From Butyrivibrio sp. (GTDB lineage: Bacteria; Bacillota; Clostridia; Lachnospirales; Lachnospiraceae): a DNA stretch of 58,654 nt. The stretch lies in the NCBI GenBank assembly GCA_014799955.1, contig JAAVHB010000015.1, positions 1-58,654 of the forward strand, written 5' to 3'. The notes beneath the pieces were generated by a model. That model had not been told where the DNA came from and ran no database searches. It was given only the letters and a program-made list of their open reading frames with translations. Positions 1 through 9,080 of the stretch are shown here, one piece after another; positions within the stretch are counted from its first letter, which is position 1, and each line of letters starts with the position of its first letter. The translations under genes were made by a program, and so were the position numbers.

Positions 1-544
1 CATGACCGTTGCCGTAGCCTCCAATCCCAAAATGTATGTGCGGATGGCACCGAGAGAAAGCCAGATGCCCGGAGGAAGCATATCGCCGTCGGAGGGGTAT
101 CTTGACAACATTGCGGATTTCGGGGAAAAAGTTTATTTTGAACTTCCGCAGGATAGCTGTACCGGAGAGTGCATAGGCTGGACCGTAGGGAGCGTAAACT
201 CCCAAAAGGTATATCTTTTTACCGACGAGAAGGGAGTGCATCTTACGCACAGCTCTTCATATGACAGCAGAGCGGGATTTTATGTAAAGCTTGATGACGA
301 TTTCATGTATGATATGCCGTTAAACGGAACCGTGAATTTTCTTTACGTCAGCATGACAGGCGTGATAGTGCTTCCCACCGATATGGTAAAAAGAGAGTCC
401 GACGACAAAACCTTTGTATGGCGCGTGAAGGACGGCCAGCTCGTGAAGCAGTATGTGCTTGTTGACCAAAATATTGCGAACGGTCAGAATCAGGTAATAC
501 TTTCGGGAATCAGTCCCGGTGACGTGCTGGCGGTTTCTTATTAG
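1..544 (+). CDS. Efflux adaptor subunit (HlyD/MacA-like), C-terminal part
   Basis: The reading frame is open from the window edge, so only the last ~180 residues of a longer protein are present. The ATG at position 2 is probably internal. The sequence is beta-rich. Its end (a VWRVKDGQLVKQ-like strand, then a turn with LSGISPGDVLAVSY) matches the membrane-proximal domain at the C-terminus of periplasmic/extracytoplasmic adaptors of the HlyD/MacA type, where 'G(L)xxGDxV' is typical. The large FtsX permease begins 14 bases downstream and two ATPases follow, so adaptor, permease and ATPases form one operon. The adaptor would bridge the permease to the outside. The substrate cannot be read from the sequence. 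The assignment rests on family resemblance and context; the N-terminal signal and coiled coil lie outside the window. Confidence 0.7.
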   Translation, partial: MTVAVASNPKMYVRMAPRESQMPGGSISPSEGYLDNIADFGEKVYFELPQDSCTGECIGWTVGSVNSQKVYLFTDEKGVHLTHSSSYDSRAGFYVKLDDDFMYDMPLNGTVNFLYVSMTGVIVLPTDMVKRESDDKTFVWRVKDGQLVKQYVLVDQNIANGQNQVILSGISPGDVLAVSY

Positions 545-558
545 ACGGAGGCGAGGTT

Positions 559-3378
559 GTGTTAAGATTTGTATTGAATAAAATTAAAAATAAAAAATGG
601 CTTAATCTTTGTCTGCTTGCCGGAATCTCTCTGCTTGCGGCGGTTTTTACATGCCATCCTATGCTTGAGAACGGCTCCGCCAACCGTCTTTTACGAACGG
701 GCTTTGCCGAATATGCGGAGGAAAACGGAGAGTTTCCAGCCGTATTTTCCAGAGACGGATTATATGATATAAATGAATGCCGGACCTCGGCGGAGGCGTA
801 CGAAAAGCTTGATACAAGGGCGGAGGACTGGCTTAGGTATATCGGCGCTCACTCCGTGGAATCGCAGAAGTACATCAGTATGACCGGCAGCAGCACGAGC
901 AGCAATCTCGGATCTAAAAGCAGAATGACCTCGGTTGCGTGTATGAGCGATCTGAAAGAACATGCCGAGGTCGTAAACGGGGTATGGGCCGACGAATATG
1001 TGACTGACGACGGAGAATACGCCTGTATGGTCAGCGAGAGCGTATCCGACGAAATGGGATTTATTGTAGGGGAAAAGATTTTCTTCGATTATCAGACGGA
1101 CAGCGACGAAAGAATTATGACGTTAGTGGTTGCGGGAATAATAAAAGAGGCCTCCGCCACGGACCCGTACTGGGAAATAAGACTTTCGGATATTACCAGA
1201 CAGGTTTTTGTGACAGAGGAGGTTTTTGACAGCCTGATTGAGCGTTTTGATTATAAAACTATTGTATATAAGCACAGGTTCATGCTCGACTATACGATGA
1301 TAAACAGTAAGAACGCATCGGAATATCTGGAATGTATGAAGACTCTTCTGGAGGAGGACAGAGAACTCTCAACAAATGCCGTGGATATACTCAGGCAGTT
1401 TGAGAACAGAAGAAATACCGTGAAGACAATACTGTGGGTGCTTGAGCTGCCCTGTGTTGTGCTGCTTGTGCTTTTCATATACATGGTTTCCTCGCAGATT
1501 CTTGTTTCCGAAACGGGAGAAATCGCCGTTTTAAGAAGCAGAGGTGTTACAAGGAGGCAGACCTTAAGGCTTTATCTGCTGCAGTCGGTTATAATATCCG
1601 TCGCCGGACTTGCGGCGGGCATGCTGTTGGGCTTTTTGTTATGCAGATGCGCGGCATCCACCGACGCCTTTTTGAAATTTACGTCAAAGGACGTGAGTAT
1701 GTATAATCCGGTGTGGGAAATGCTGCCCTTCGGAGCGGCCGCGTGCCTGCTCGCAATTCTCTTTATGACGCTTCCGGTTCTGAAGAAATCGCGTATTACG
1801 ATTGTGGAGTACAAAAGCGACAGCTTTTCCTTCAAAAGCAGGCCGTTTTGGGAGAAATATTTTATAGACGTAATCCTTTTGGGAATAGCCTCATATCTTT
1901 TGTACAATTACAACAAGCAGAGCGAGGCAATATCCTTGGACGTAATAGCGGGAAACGGGCTTGACCCGATAATATTTCTGGACGCGTCGCTTTTTATTTT
2001 CGCGTGCGGACTTGTGCTGCTGCGTCTGACGCGGTATATCGTTATATGGGTGAACCGTATCGGACAAAAGCGCTGGAAGGCTCCGATGTACGCGTCTTTT
2101 TTACAGATAATCAGGAACTTCGCAAAGCAGGGATTTATATCGGTTTTTCTCGTAATGACGATAGCCATAGGAATTTTTCAGGCGAATATGGCAAGAACGG
2201 TCAACGAGAACAATGAGGAAAGAATACGGTATAATGTCGGCTGCGATGTCCGCATGAATGAGAGATGGAAAAAGCATGTGCGCATGAGCGGCAGCCAGGC
2301 GGTATGGGTTTATACGGAGCCGGATTTCGGACGCTACAGTGAGCTTGTGGACTCGGGACTGTGCGAAAGAATTACCCGTGTTATAGAGGATAATGATGCA
2401 ATTGTAAAGATAGGAAACTCAACTATCAGAAAATGTCTTCTTATGGGAATAAATACAAAGGAATTCGGCGAAACGGCGAGGCTTGCCGATGGGCTTAACG
2501 ACAGTCATTGGTTCAACGCGCTCAACGCGCTTGCCGCAAAGCCCGAGGGGGTTATAATATCCCGGAATATGGCGGAGAATTATTCCGTAAAGGTCGGGCA
2601 GAGAATATCCTATACCCGGTATAATCCGGCGAATCCCGCCGGCGACCTTGCCGGCACGGCGTCAGCCGAGGTAGTTGCGATTGTTGACGCGTTTCCCGGA
2701 TATGAAAGGTACGGTTATGAATACGATGAGGACGGCAATTTTGCCAGCCGTGAAAATTATCTGGTCGTGGGCAATTACGCTCAGGTTATCAACGATTTCG
2801 ATATGTTTCCGTACAGCGTCTGGATGCGTCTTGCCGAAGGCACGGAAACGGAGAATATCAGAGAATGGCTGGAGCAAAAGGCGGTAAGCGTTGAAAAATG
2901 GAGTTCGGTTGACGAGAAAATAAGCGAAAGCCGGAGCTCTGCTCTTATACAGATTACGAACGGAATGTTTACGGTGAGTTTTATAATATCAATACTTATA
3001 TGCGTAACGGGATTCCTGATATACTGGATTATGTCCATAAAAAACAGAGAGATGCAGCTTGGAATATACCGCGCGATGGGAATGCGTATGTCGGGAATAA
3101 GGAAGATGCTTGCAAATGAGCAGATTTTCGGCTCACTGCTTCCGGTGTTTGCGGGCGGCGGAGCCGGAATGCTAAGCACGTTTCTTTTCGCGCGCCTGAT
3201 TGCGTTGGTATATCTGCCCGAGAGCCACAATATTGCGGTTCGGATTTTTACGGACATATCCGACGTAATCAAGATATTTGCGGTGGTTTTAGCGGCGGTG
3301 ATTGTCTGCTTCGCGGTAATCAGGCAGCTGATTAAGAATATGAAGATTGCTCAGGCGCTTAAGCTTGGAGAGGATTAG
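559..3378 (+). CDS. ABC transporter permease, FtsX/MacB type, 939 aa
   Basis: Starts at GTG 559 with a GACGGAGGCGAGG ribosome site just upstream. It has one N-terminal membrane segment (residues ~15-32), then a ~230-residue extracytoplasmic region. A first group of three membrane helices (~290-410) carries the FtsX-type 'ETGEIAVLRSRGVTRRQ' loop. Two more helices lie at ~435-500 and one near ~525. A second ~240-residue outer domain follows, and then a C-terminal trio of helices (~795-930) with the matching 'REMQLGIYRAMGMR' loop. This duplicated FtsX arrangement at ~940 residues is the large single-chain Gram-positive permease, which works by mechanotransmission rather than a classic pore. Its stop codon abuts the first ATPase gene. 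A role in export of peptides, antibiotics or lipids is likely; the substrate is unknown. Confidence 0.85.
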   Translation: MLRFVLNKIKNKKWLNLCLLAGISLLAAVFTCHPMLENGSANRLLRTGFAEYAEENGEFPAVFSRDGLYDINECRTSAEAYEKLDTRAEDWLRYIGAHSVESQKYISMTGSSTSSNLGSKSRMTSVACMSDLKEHAEVVNGVWADEYVTDDGEYACMVSESVSDEMGFIVGEKIFFDYQTDSDERIMTLVVAGIIKEASATDPYWEIRLSDITRQVFVTEEVFDSLIERFDYKTIVYKHRFMLDYTMINSKNASEYLECMKTLLEEDRELSTNAVDILRQFENRRNTVKTILWVLELPCVVLLVLFIYMVSSQILVSETGEIAVLRSRGVTRRQTLRLYLLQSVIISVAGLAAGMLLGFLLCRCAASTDAFLKFTSKDVSMYNPVWEMLPFGAAACLLAILFMTLPVLKKSRITIVEYKSDSFSFKSRPFWEKYFIDVILLGIASYLLYNYNKQSEAISLDVIAGNGLDPIIFLDASLFIFACGLVLLRLTRYIVIWVNRIGQKRWKAPMYASFLQIIRNFAKQGFISVFLVMTIAIGIFQANMARTVNENNEERIRYNVGCDVRMNERWKKHVRMSGSQAVWVYTEPDFGRYSELVDSGLCERITRVIEDNDAIVKIGNSTIRKCLLMGINTKEFGETARLADGLNDSHWFNALNALAAKPEGVIISRNMAENYSVKVGQRISYTRYNPANPAGDLAGTASAEVVAIVDAFPGYERYGYEYDEDGNFASRENYLVVGNYAQVINDFDMFPYSVWMRLAEGTETENIREWLEQKAVSVEKWSSVDEKISESRSSALIQITNGMFTVSFIISILICVTGFLIYWIMSIKNREMQLGIYRAMGMRMSGIRKMLANEQIFGSLLPVFAGGGAGMLSTFLFARLIALVYLPESHNIAVRIFTDISDVIKIFAVVLAAVIVCFAVIRQLIKNMKIAQALKLGED

Positions 3379-3398
3379 TGAGAATGTTAGGAGGGCTT

Positions 3399-4070
3399 AT
3401 GGAAGCGGCGGTACATACCGAGCATATTGCGAAATGCTTTAAAATTCCGGGGCGCGAGGATTTTTACGCGCTCAGGGATATTAATATAGAGGTTCCGGAG
3501 GGGAAGCTCGTCATTTTAAAGGGGCGCTCCGGTTCGGGCAAAACTACTCTGTTAAATATCTTAAGCACCCTTGACGCTCCTTCAAAGGGCGAGGTATGGT
3601 TTGGCGGCGAAAAACTGTCGGAGCTTGGAGAGAAGCAGAAAGAGAAGCTGCGCAGGCAGAAAATGGGATTCGTATTCCAGTCAATCGCGCTTATACCCGT
3701 TATGAGCGCGTACGAAAATATGGAATTCGCCCTGCGCCTTTCGGGATATGAGGGTAACCATGACCTGAGGATACGGGAGCTGATGGAGCGCGTCGGACTT
3801 TCAAAACGTATGCACCATATGGCAAACCAGCTTTCGGGAGGAGAGCAGCAGCGTGTCGCGATAGCCCGCGCAGTCGGACACCATCCGTCCGTTATTTTCG
3901 CGGATGAGCCGACGGGAGCCTTGGATACCGAGTCGGGCATTGCGGTTGTGCGGCTTTTTAAGGAGCTGGTCGCAAATGAAAACACGACGGTTCTTATGAC
4001 CACGCACGACCCGAATCTCATGGAGCTTGGCGATATTGTTTATGAAATCGCGGATGGGAGTATTTTATGA
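3399..4070 (+). CDS. ABC transporter ATP-binding protein, MacB/LolD-like
   Basis: A complete nucleotide-binding subunit. Walker A is GRSGSGKTTLLN, the signature is LSGGEQQR, Walker B is VIFADEPTGALD, and an H-loop follows (TTHDPN). The frame is open upstream to a GTG at 3378 that overlaps the permease stop. The ATG at 3399 is preferred because AGGAGGG at 3389-3395 sits right before it and the family begins near this residue. The protein is of the MacB/LolD/FtsE class that pairs with FtsX-type permeases. It overlaps the next ATPase gene by four bases (ATGA), so the two ATPases are translationally coupled and may form a heterodimer on the single large permease. Confidence 0.88.
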   Translation: MEAAVHTEHIAKCFKIPGREDFYALRDINIEVPEGKLVILKGRSGSGKTTLLNILSTLDAPSKGEVWFGGEKLSELGEKQKEKLRRQKMGFVFQSIALIPVMSAYENMEFALRLSGYEGNHDLRIRELMERVGLSKRMHHMANQLSGGEQQRVAIARAVGHHPSVIFADEPTGALDTESGIAVVRLFKELVANENTTVLMTTHDPNLMELGDIVYEIADGSIL

Positions 4071-4999
4071 AAAAGGACACGGCATATATTGTGCAGGATG
4101 ATATTCCTGAGAATGTTATTATATACTGCGACAGTCTGGTGAAAATATTTATGTCAGAGGGACTTAAGGTCATGGCGCTTCAGGGGCTTGACCTTGAGAT
4201 AAAGCGCGGCGAGATGATGGCTATTATAGGCAAATCCGGAAGCGGCAAATCCACTTTGCTCAATATGATAGGCGGTCTGGAAACGCCGTCGGCGGGGCGG
4301 CTCTGCATCGAAGGACGCGAGATGTCTCAGCTCTCCGAAAAGGACATGGTATTTTACCGTAAAAAAACCGTGGGTTTCGTGTGGCAGAAAAGCTCGCGCA
4401 ATCTTTTTCCGTATCTGAGTGTGCGCGAAAATGTAGAGGCGCCGATGTATTTTGAGAAGGGCAAGGAAAAAGAGCGCAAAAAAAGGGCTATGGAGCTGCT
4501 TGCGGAGGTCGGAATGGCGGAGCACGCGGACAAATTCCCTTCGCAGATATCGGGCGGAGAGCAGCAGCGCGTCGCAATAGCTGTGGCGCTTGCCAACAAT
4601 CCCTCAATACTGCTTGCGGACGAACCGACGGGAGCCGTTGACAGCAAAACAGCCGATATGATTTTTGATTTGTTCAGACGACTTAACGAGAAGCACGGAC
4701 TCACGATTCTTATAGTAACCCATGACATGAGCCTTGCGGACAAGGTGCAGCGCACCGTTATGATAGCCGACGGCAAAATCAGCACCGAGAAGGTGCGGCG
4801 CGAGCTGTACGAGAAGTCAGAGGGCGGCTTTGCCTCCGTTGGCGGTGAGGACGAGGAAACTCACGAGGAATTTTCCGTTCTCGATAAAGCGCACAGACTT
4901 CAGCTTCGCGACGATGTACTGGCGCAGGCGGGAATCACTTCAAACCGCGTAAAGGTCGAGGTGATTGACGGCAAGGTTGTAATCAGCAAGGAAAATTAA
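4067..4999 (+). CDS. ABC transporter ATP-binding protein with C-terminal extension
   Basis: Second ATPase of the efflux operon. It contains Walker A GKSGSGKSTLLN, the signature ISGGEQQR, Walker B ILLADEPTGAVD and an H-loop in VTHDMS. The ATPase core ends near residue 235. A further ~75 residues follow, with an acidic stretch (GGEDEETHEEF) and a short C-terminal beta-like segment (VKVEVIDGKVVIS) that ordinary MacB-type ATPases lack. The tail could be a regulatory or dimerisation element; this is inference. The start ATG overlaps the previous stop by four bases. The last bases overlap the end of the convergent GH18 gene by four bases, and no terminator is visible between them. Confidence 0.85.
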   Translation: MKKDTAYIVQDDIPENVIIYCDSLVKIFMSEGLKVMALQGLDLEIKRGEMMAIIGKSGSGKSTLLNMIGGLETPSAGRLCIEGREMSQLSEKDMVFYRKKTVGFVWQKSSRNLFPYLSVRENVEAPMYFEKGKEKERKKRAMELLAEVGMAEHADKFPSQISGGEQQRVAIAVALANNPSILLADEPTGAVDSKTADMIFDLFRRLNEKHGLTILIVTHDMSLADKVQRTVMIADGKISTEKVRRELYEKSEGGFASVGGEDEETHEEFSVLDKAHRLQLRDDVLAQAGITSNRVKVEVIDGKVVISKEN

Positions 5000-6138
5000 G
5001 GAATAAGCACGTCAAAATATTCTGCCAGCAGATACCAGTTGGCACGGAAAAGATTCATAACCGTCCAGTAGCCCGCGCCCCTCAGTCTGTATTCGAGTAT
5101 CAGATTGAATTTTGCGCGGACGCTGCGGATGTCCTCAAACCATACCTCATGGTTTTCTCCGTCTTTGGAATAGTAAAAATAAGGAGCCATAGCGGTTTCG
5201 TCATAAAGTATTTCGACGTTGTTTTCCACGGCAAGCTGTACCGCCTCAACGCTGCCGAGCGTGACAGCGCCCTGTCCGCCCCGTACATAGGGGAGCGTCC
5301 AGTCATAGCCGTAGTTCGGAATTCCGAGGTGAATTTTTTCCGGCGGAATTACGGAAACGGCGTAGTCAAGAACCTCGCGCACCTTATTGATAGGAGCTAC
5401 AGCCATGGGCGGTCCGTATTTATAGCCCCATTCGTAGGTCATAAGCAGTACATAATCGGCAATCGCGCCGAGCGCGGCGTAATCCTTGCCCTCATACAAA
5501 AGCCCACGCTGCGCTGCTGAGGTTTTCGGGGCAAGCGCAACGGAAACCGGATAGCCGAGCGAGTGCACTGCTTCGGTTATATATCGCACAAAATCCGTAA
5601 AAGCGTCCCTGTCCTCCGCTTTGATATATTCAAAATCAATATCAACGCCGTAAAAGCCTTTTTCCTGTACGGCGGCGATGATATTGTCCTTTAGACGTTC
5701 CCTTGCCTCCGTATCGTTTACAACCGCGGATATGAGATTATTATTGAAATTGCCGTCCGCTCCGAAGGGTGTCAGAGTGAGCACCGGTTCGGCTGTAAAC
5801 TGGGCCGCCGCCTCTATCATAAAGCCGTCGTCCAGTATCGGAGGAACAAGCTCCCCCTCCGCCGTGAAGCCGTAGGAAAAAACATACAGATAGCTCAGAT
5901 ACGGGAGAGTTTCGTTAAGCACGAAGCGGCTGATAAAGGGATAGGCATAGCCACCTATATATGCCGCCCTCTGCTCCGAAACCAATGGGTTTGCGGATTC
6001 AAGCAGCAGTGCCTGACCGACAGCAAGGCGGTAGGGATACGGAATCTGATTTATATATATTATCGAGTCGGAGCTGACGCCGTTTGCTGCGGCTATCGAA
6101 TCAACCGTGTCGTCCGGCTGTACGGTGTATATGGTCAT
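4996..6138 (-). CDS. LysM-GH18 glycosidase (spore cortex/peptidoglycan type)
   Basis: Residues 1-48 are one LysM motif (IYTVQPDDTVDSIA...). The remainder is a glycoside hydrolase family 18 barrel with the catalytic signature GVDIDFE, whose D166, D168 and E170 match DxDxE. There is no signal peptide. This combination (N-terminal LysM, GH18, no export signal) is that of SleL/YaaH-type N-acetylglucosaminidases, which are packed into spores and act on peptidoglycan or cortex fragments during germination. It usually carries one or two LysM copies; here there is one. The frame is open up to 6228, but ATG 6138 is preceded by AGGAGT at a good distance and begins directly at the LysM. The spore role is inferred from family knowledge; a vegetative wall role is possible. 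Confidence 0.85.
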   Translation of the reverse strand: MTIYTVQPDDTVDSIAAANGVSSDSIIYINQIPYPYRLAVGQALLLESANPLVSEQRAAYIGGYAYPFISRFVLNETLPYLSYLYVFSYGFTAEGELVPPILDDGFMIEAAAQFTAEPVLTLTPFGADGNFNNNLISAVVNDTEARERLKDNIIAAVQEKGFYGVDIDFEYIKAEDRDAFTDFVRYITEAVHSLGYPVSVALAPKTSAAQRGLLYEGKDYAALGAIADYVLLMTYEWGYKYGPPMAVAPINKVREVLDYAVSVIPPEKIHLGIPNYGYDWTLPYVRGGQGAVTLGSVEAVQLAVENNVEILYDETAMAPYFYYSKDGENHEVWFEDIRSVRAKFNLILEYRLRGAGYWTVMNLFRANWYLLAEYFDVLIP

Positions 6139-6285
6139 GGCTGTACTCCTGAAAAGCTGTTCTGCGGGCGCACCCGTGATAAATAATTTTATGCCGCGCC
6201 GTATAAAGTTATGCCGTACGCGCTTCACAAGAATCGCAAAAAATGTTATAGTATAATCATATTATCGGACAGGACGGCGGGAAAA

Positions 6286-7077
6286 ATGGATTCGGAGCAG
6301 ATAACGGAAAAGAATACCGATACGGAAAGAATTCTGAATATAGCGATTGAGGCAGGCCGCATCCTGCTTGAGAACGGAGCCGAGATATTCAGAGTTGAGG
6401 AAACCATGGAGCGGATTACGGGTCACTACGGCATGGAAAAAAGGGATTTTTATGTGCTGACCAACGGCATTTTTGCAACCGGGAATTCCTTTGCGGCTGT
6501 GCGGCAGATTTCGGTCAGCAGCGGCGCGAGGCTTGACAAGATAGTTGCGGTAAACCAGCTTTCGCGTGAGATTGCCGAAGGGCGTTATACGCCTTCGGAG
6601 GCGGAGGAAAGGCTTGAGCAAATCCGGAGCATGAGGGATAAAAGACCGATTATGCAGATTCTTGCTTCGGGAGTGGGGAGCGCGGGCTTTTCCGTGCTTT
6701 TCGGCGGAAGTCCGATGGACGCGGCGGTGGCGTTCGCTGCGGGAATTATTCTGTATATTTATATACTCTATGTCGCCAATCCGCATCTGTCCAAAATACC
6801 GGGCAATATTTTCGGGAGTGCGCTGGTAACCTTTATATGCATTTTCTGTTACAGACTCGGCATCGGCGAGGGGCTGAGCCATATGGTAATCGGGGCGGTA
6901 ATACCTCTTATTCCCGGAGTGGAGTTTGCGAACGGGGTAAGGGACATAGCCTACGGCGATTATCTGTCCGGCTTTATAAGGCTTCTTGACGCCATTCTGG
7001 TGTTTGTCAGCATAGCTATCGGAGTGGGTGTTGTTTTTCTTATATACGGACATGCGTTCGGAGGTACGATTATATGA
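6286..7077 (+). CDS. Threonine/serine exporter, large (ThrE N/YjjP-like) subunit
   Basis: A 263-residue protein of the ThrE/YjjP family (DUF1212). The N-terminal half (to ~125) is the soluble amphipathic domain, with 'LENGAEIFRVEETMERI' and 'NGIFATG', and the C-terminal half has about five membrane helices. It overlaps the small partner gene by four bases, and the pair would form an inner-membrane exporter for small amino acids or carboxylates. The frame is open to an ATG at 6211, but a -10 box TATAAT at 6252-6257 lies inside that extension. ATG 6286, at the family's usual start, is therefore chosen. No convincing -35 box was found at the right spacing. Members of this family have also been linked to succinate transport, so the substrate is not certain. 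Confidence 0.82.
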   Translation: MDSEQITEKNTDTERILNIAIEAGRILLENGAEIFRVEETMERITGHYGMEKRDFYVLTNGIFATGNSFAAVRQISVSSGARLDKIVAVNQLSREIAEGRYTPSEAEERLEQIRSMRDKRPIMQILASGVGSAGFSVLFGGSPMDAAVAFAAGIILYIYILYVANPHLSKIPGNIFGSALVTFICIFCYRLGIGEGLSHMVIGAVIPLIPGVEFANGVRDIAYGDYLSGFIRLLDAILVFVSIAIGVGVVFLIYGHAFGGTII

Positions 7078-7541
7078 TTATCAAAATTGCGGCGGCGGCT
7101 GTCGCCACGGTCGCCTTTGCGCTGCTTTTCAGGACGCCTTCAAAATACTATATACACTGCGGAATCATAGGCGGAATGGCGTGGGCGGTTTATGACCTTT
7201 TAAATACGTATACATTTTTCAGTCCGACGGAGGCGACGTTTCTTGCGATGCTTCTGGTCAGTCTGGTTTCGCGTTTCTGCGCCGTATGGGAGAAATGCCC
7301 CGTGACCGTGTTTCTCATATCGGGTATTCTGCCGCTTGTTCCGGGGGCGGGAATATACTGGACGGTATATTATCTTGTGACAGGACAAACTTCTCCGGCT
7401 AAGGACAGCGGCTTTGAGGCGCTTAAAATAACCGTAGCGATAGTGCTCGGAATCGTAATGGTATTCGAGCTGCCGCAGAAGCTTTTTCGCTCGCCAAAAA
7501 AGCACAAACACGCAAAGGATACCGACGGAGGCGGTGTATAA
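7074..7541 (+). CDS. Threonine/serine exporter, small (YjjB-like) subunit
   Basis: A 155-residue membrane protein of the YjjB/ThrE C-terminal family (DUF3815) with about four helices, including 'SGILPLVPGAGIYWTVYYL', which resembles the 'ALIPLVPGVEFANG' segment of its partner. It overlaps the partner by four bases (ATGA), as in most split ThrE systems. The C-terminus is basic (SPKKHKHAKD) and probably cytoplasmic. The LysR gene starts one base after its stop, so the three genes form one transcript. The LysR protein may control this exporter or the redox genes beyond it. Confidence 0.82.
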   Translation: MIIKIAAAAVATVAFALLFRTPSKYYIHCGIIGGMAWAVYDLLNTYTFFSPTEATFLAMLLVSLVSRFCAVWEKCPVTVFLISGILPLVPGAGIYWTVYYLVTGQTSPAKDSGFEALKITVAIVLGIVMVFELPQKLFRSPKKHKHAKDTDGGGV

Positions 7542-8432
7542 ATGCTCAAGCAAATCAAGTATTTTCAGACGGTGGTTCGCTGCAAAAGCTTTACCGAAGC
7601 CGCGGAGGAATGCTACATATCCCAGTCGGCAATATCCCAGCAGATTCGGGCATTGGAAAACGAACTCGGAGTGAAGCTTTTAAAACGGGAAAAACGCAGC
7701 TTTTCGCTTACTAAGGCAGGAGAGTATTTTTATAAAAAAAGCCTGGTACTCACTGCCGACTTTGAAAGACTGTGCAATGAAACGGCGCGCATTGCGAATG
7801 ACGGTGAAAAGCGGCTGCGCATAGGATACCTGAAGCGCTACGGAGGACAGGAGCTGCAGCACGCTGTCGCGGAGTTCTCAGCGAAATATCCCGATGCACC
7901 GATTGATATTGTAAACGGAAATCATGAGGAACTGTACGATTTGCTTCGGTTCGGGGATGTGGATTTGGTGCTTAACGACCAAAGAAGGGCTTTTTCCGAC
8001 GAATATGTCAATCTTCCTCTTATGATTTGCAATTGTTATATTGAAATTTCAAACCGGAGTCCCGTCTCACGGCTTGAAAGTGTGAATGTGGAGGATTTGA
8101 AAAATACACCTTGCATTCTGGTAGCCTCCCGTAACCAGCAGGAGAACGAGCTTGTCTATTACCGCGATGTGGTCGGTTTTTCCGGGGAATTTCTTTTCGC
8201 GGAAAATCTTGACGAGGCAAGACTGATGGCGGCGGGCATGAAGGGCTTTGTTCCCGTTGAAGGCGCCGGGCAGACGGTACGCTTTGGCACTGCGCTTTGC
8301 GGTATTCTGCTGTGCCGTAATAACAGACCGGTAAGGCGCAATTACTGCGCTTTTTGGAAAACGGATAACGCTAATCCTTATGTTGTGGAATTTGCGGATA
8401 TCCTTAAATTACAGTTTCAGGATAAATTATAA
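7542..8432 (+). CDS. LysR family transcriptional regulator
   Basis: A typical 296-residue LysR regulator. Residues 1-60 form the winged helix-turn-helix (FQTVVRCKSFTEAAEECY... SAISQQIRALENELG), and residues ~85-290 form the periplasmic-binding-like effector domain. The start ATG 7542 directly follows the exporter stop, with GGAGGCGG before it. The gene is followed by a terminator and then the flavodoxin gene with its own promoter. LysR genes next to Flavodoxin_4 proteins recur in Clostridia; in this window a second such pair occurs at 32.1-33.6 kb. The inducer is unknown. Confidence 0.88.
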   Translation: MLKQIKYFQTVVRCKSFTEAAEECYISQSAISQQIRALENELGVKLLKREKRSFSLTKAGEYFYKKSLVLTADFERLCNETARIANDGEKRLRIGYLKRYGGQELQHAVAEFSAKYPDAPIDIVNGNHEELYDLLRFGDVDLVLNDQRRAFSDEYVNLPLMICNCYIEISNRSPVSRLESVNVEDLKNTPCILVASRNQQENELVYYRDVVGFSGEFLFAENLDEARLMAAGMKGFVPVEGAGQTVRFGTALCGILLCRNNRPVRRNYCAFWKTDNANPYVVEFADILKLQFQDKL

Positions 8433-8466
8433 GGCTGTTTTCATTACATGAGAACGGCCTTTTTAA
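8431..8466 (+). terminator. Intrinsic terminator after LysR gene
   Basis: A 12-bp stem (AAGGCtGTTTTC paired with GAgAACgGCCTT, two G-U pairs) closes a seven-base loop and is followed by TTTTT. It overlaps the last bases of the LysR stop codon. It separates the exporter-regulator operon from the redox genes. Confidence 0.85.
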
Positions 8467-8501
8467 TAAGTTTTTCTTATGAATCGGCGGCGAAATTGAG
8501 A

Positions 8502-8530
8502 TTGTTATCGTGCCGCAGTATTTATATAAT
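8502..8530 (+). promoter_or_regulatory. Sigma-A promoter of flavodoxin operon
   Basis: TTGTTA at 8502-8507, a 17-base spacer, and TATAAT at 8525-8530. The ribosome site AAGGAGG (8537-8543) and ATG 8551 follow closely, so the leader is short. Confidence 0.8.
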
Positions 8531-8550
8531 AGAGAAAAGGAGGCTTTACC

Positions 8551-9069
8551 ATGGCTAAAAATCTGATTATTTACTATTCCCGCAAGGGAGAAAATTATTG
8601 GAACGGCGGTATTAAAAAGCTTGAGAAGGGCAATACCGAAATTGTTGCCGAATACATACAAAAGGCGGTCGGCGGAGATTTGTTTGAGGTGGAAACCGTA
8701 AAGTCTTATTCCGACGATTATTATATTTGCATTGACGAGGCAAAAAAAGAGCTGCGTGAGAACGCAAGACCCGAGCTTAAGAAATATCTTACCGGAATCG
8801 AAAACTATGACAATATATTTGTGTGCGGACCGTGCTGGTGGGGCACTTTTCCGTGCGCCGTTTTTTCACTGTTGGAGCGTCTTGATTTTAAAGGGAAAAA
8901 GGTCATGGCGGTGATGACGCATGAGGGAAGCGGACTCGGAGGAAGCGAGAGTGATTTGAAAAAGCTGTGCGTCGGAGCGTCCTTTGGCAGCGGAATCGCA
9001 GTTCACGGCGCGGAGGCGTCAATGTCCGAAAGCAGGATTGCAAAGTGGGCTAGGCATGAGGCTGAGTGA
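8551..9069 (+). CDS. Flavodoxin family protein (Flavodoxin_4)
   Basis: A 172-residue flavodoxin-like protein. The N-terminal phosphate loop is degenerate (YYSRKGENYWNGG, lacking the classic TGNTxxxA spacing, with GNTEIVAEYI further on). The central GPCWWGTFPCAVFSLLE loop and the MTHEGSGLGGSESDLKKLC segment are typical of the Flavodoxin_4 group, which binds FMN and serves as electron carrier or quinone/nitro-reductase partner. It heads an operon with the Fe-S aldo/keto reductase and the short-chain dehydrogenase, which suggests electron transfer to or from these enzymes. It is clearly related to the flavodoxin at 33117-33620: the two share the YSR..ENY.NG opening, 'GNTE' and 'THEGSG.G.SE'. Confidence 0.85.
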   Translation: MAKNLIIYYSRKGENYWNGGIKKLEKGNTEIVAEYIQKAVGGDLFEVETVKSYSDDYYICIDEAKKELRENARPELKKYLTGIENYDNIFVCGPCWWGTFPCAVFSLLERLDFKGKKVMAVMTHEGSGLGGSESDLKKLCVGASFGSGIAVHGAEASMSESRIAKWARHEAE

Positions 9070-9080
9070 GGAGGCGAAAG

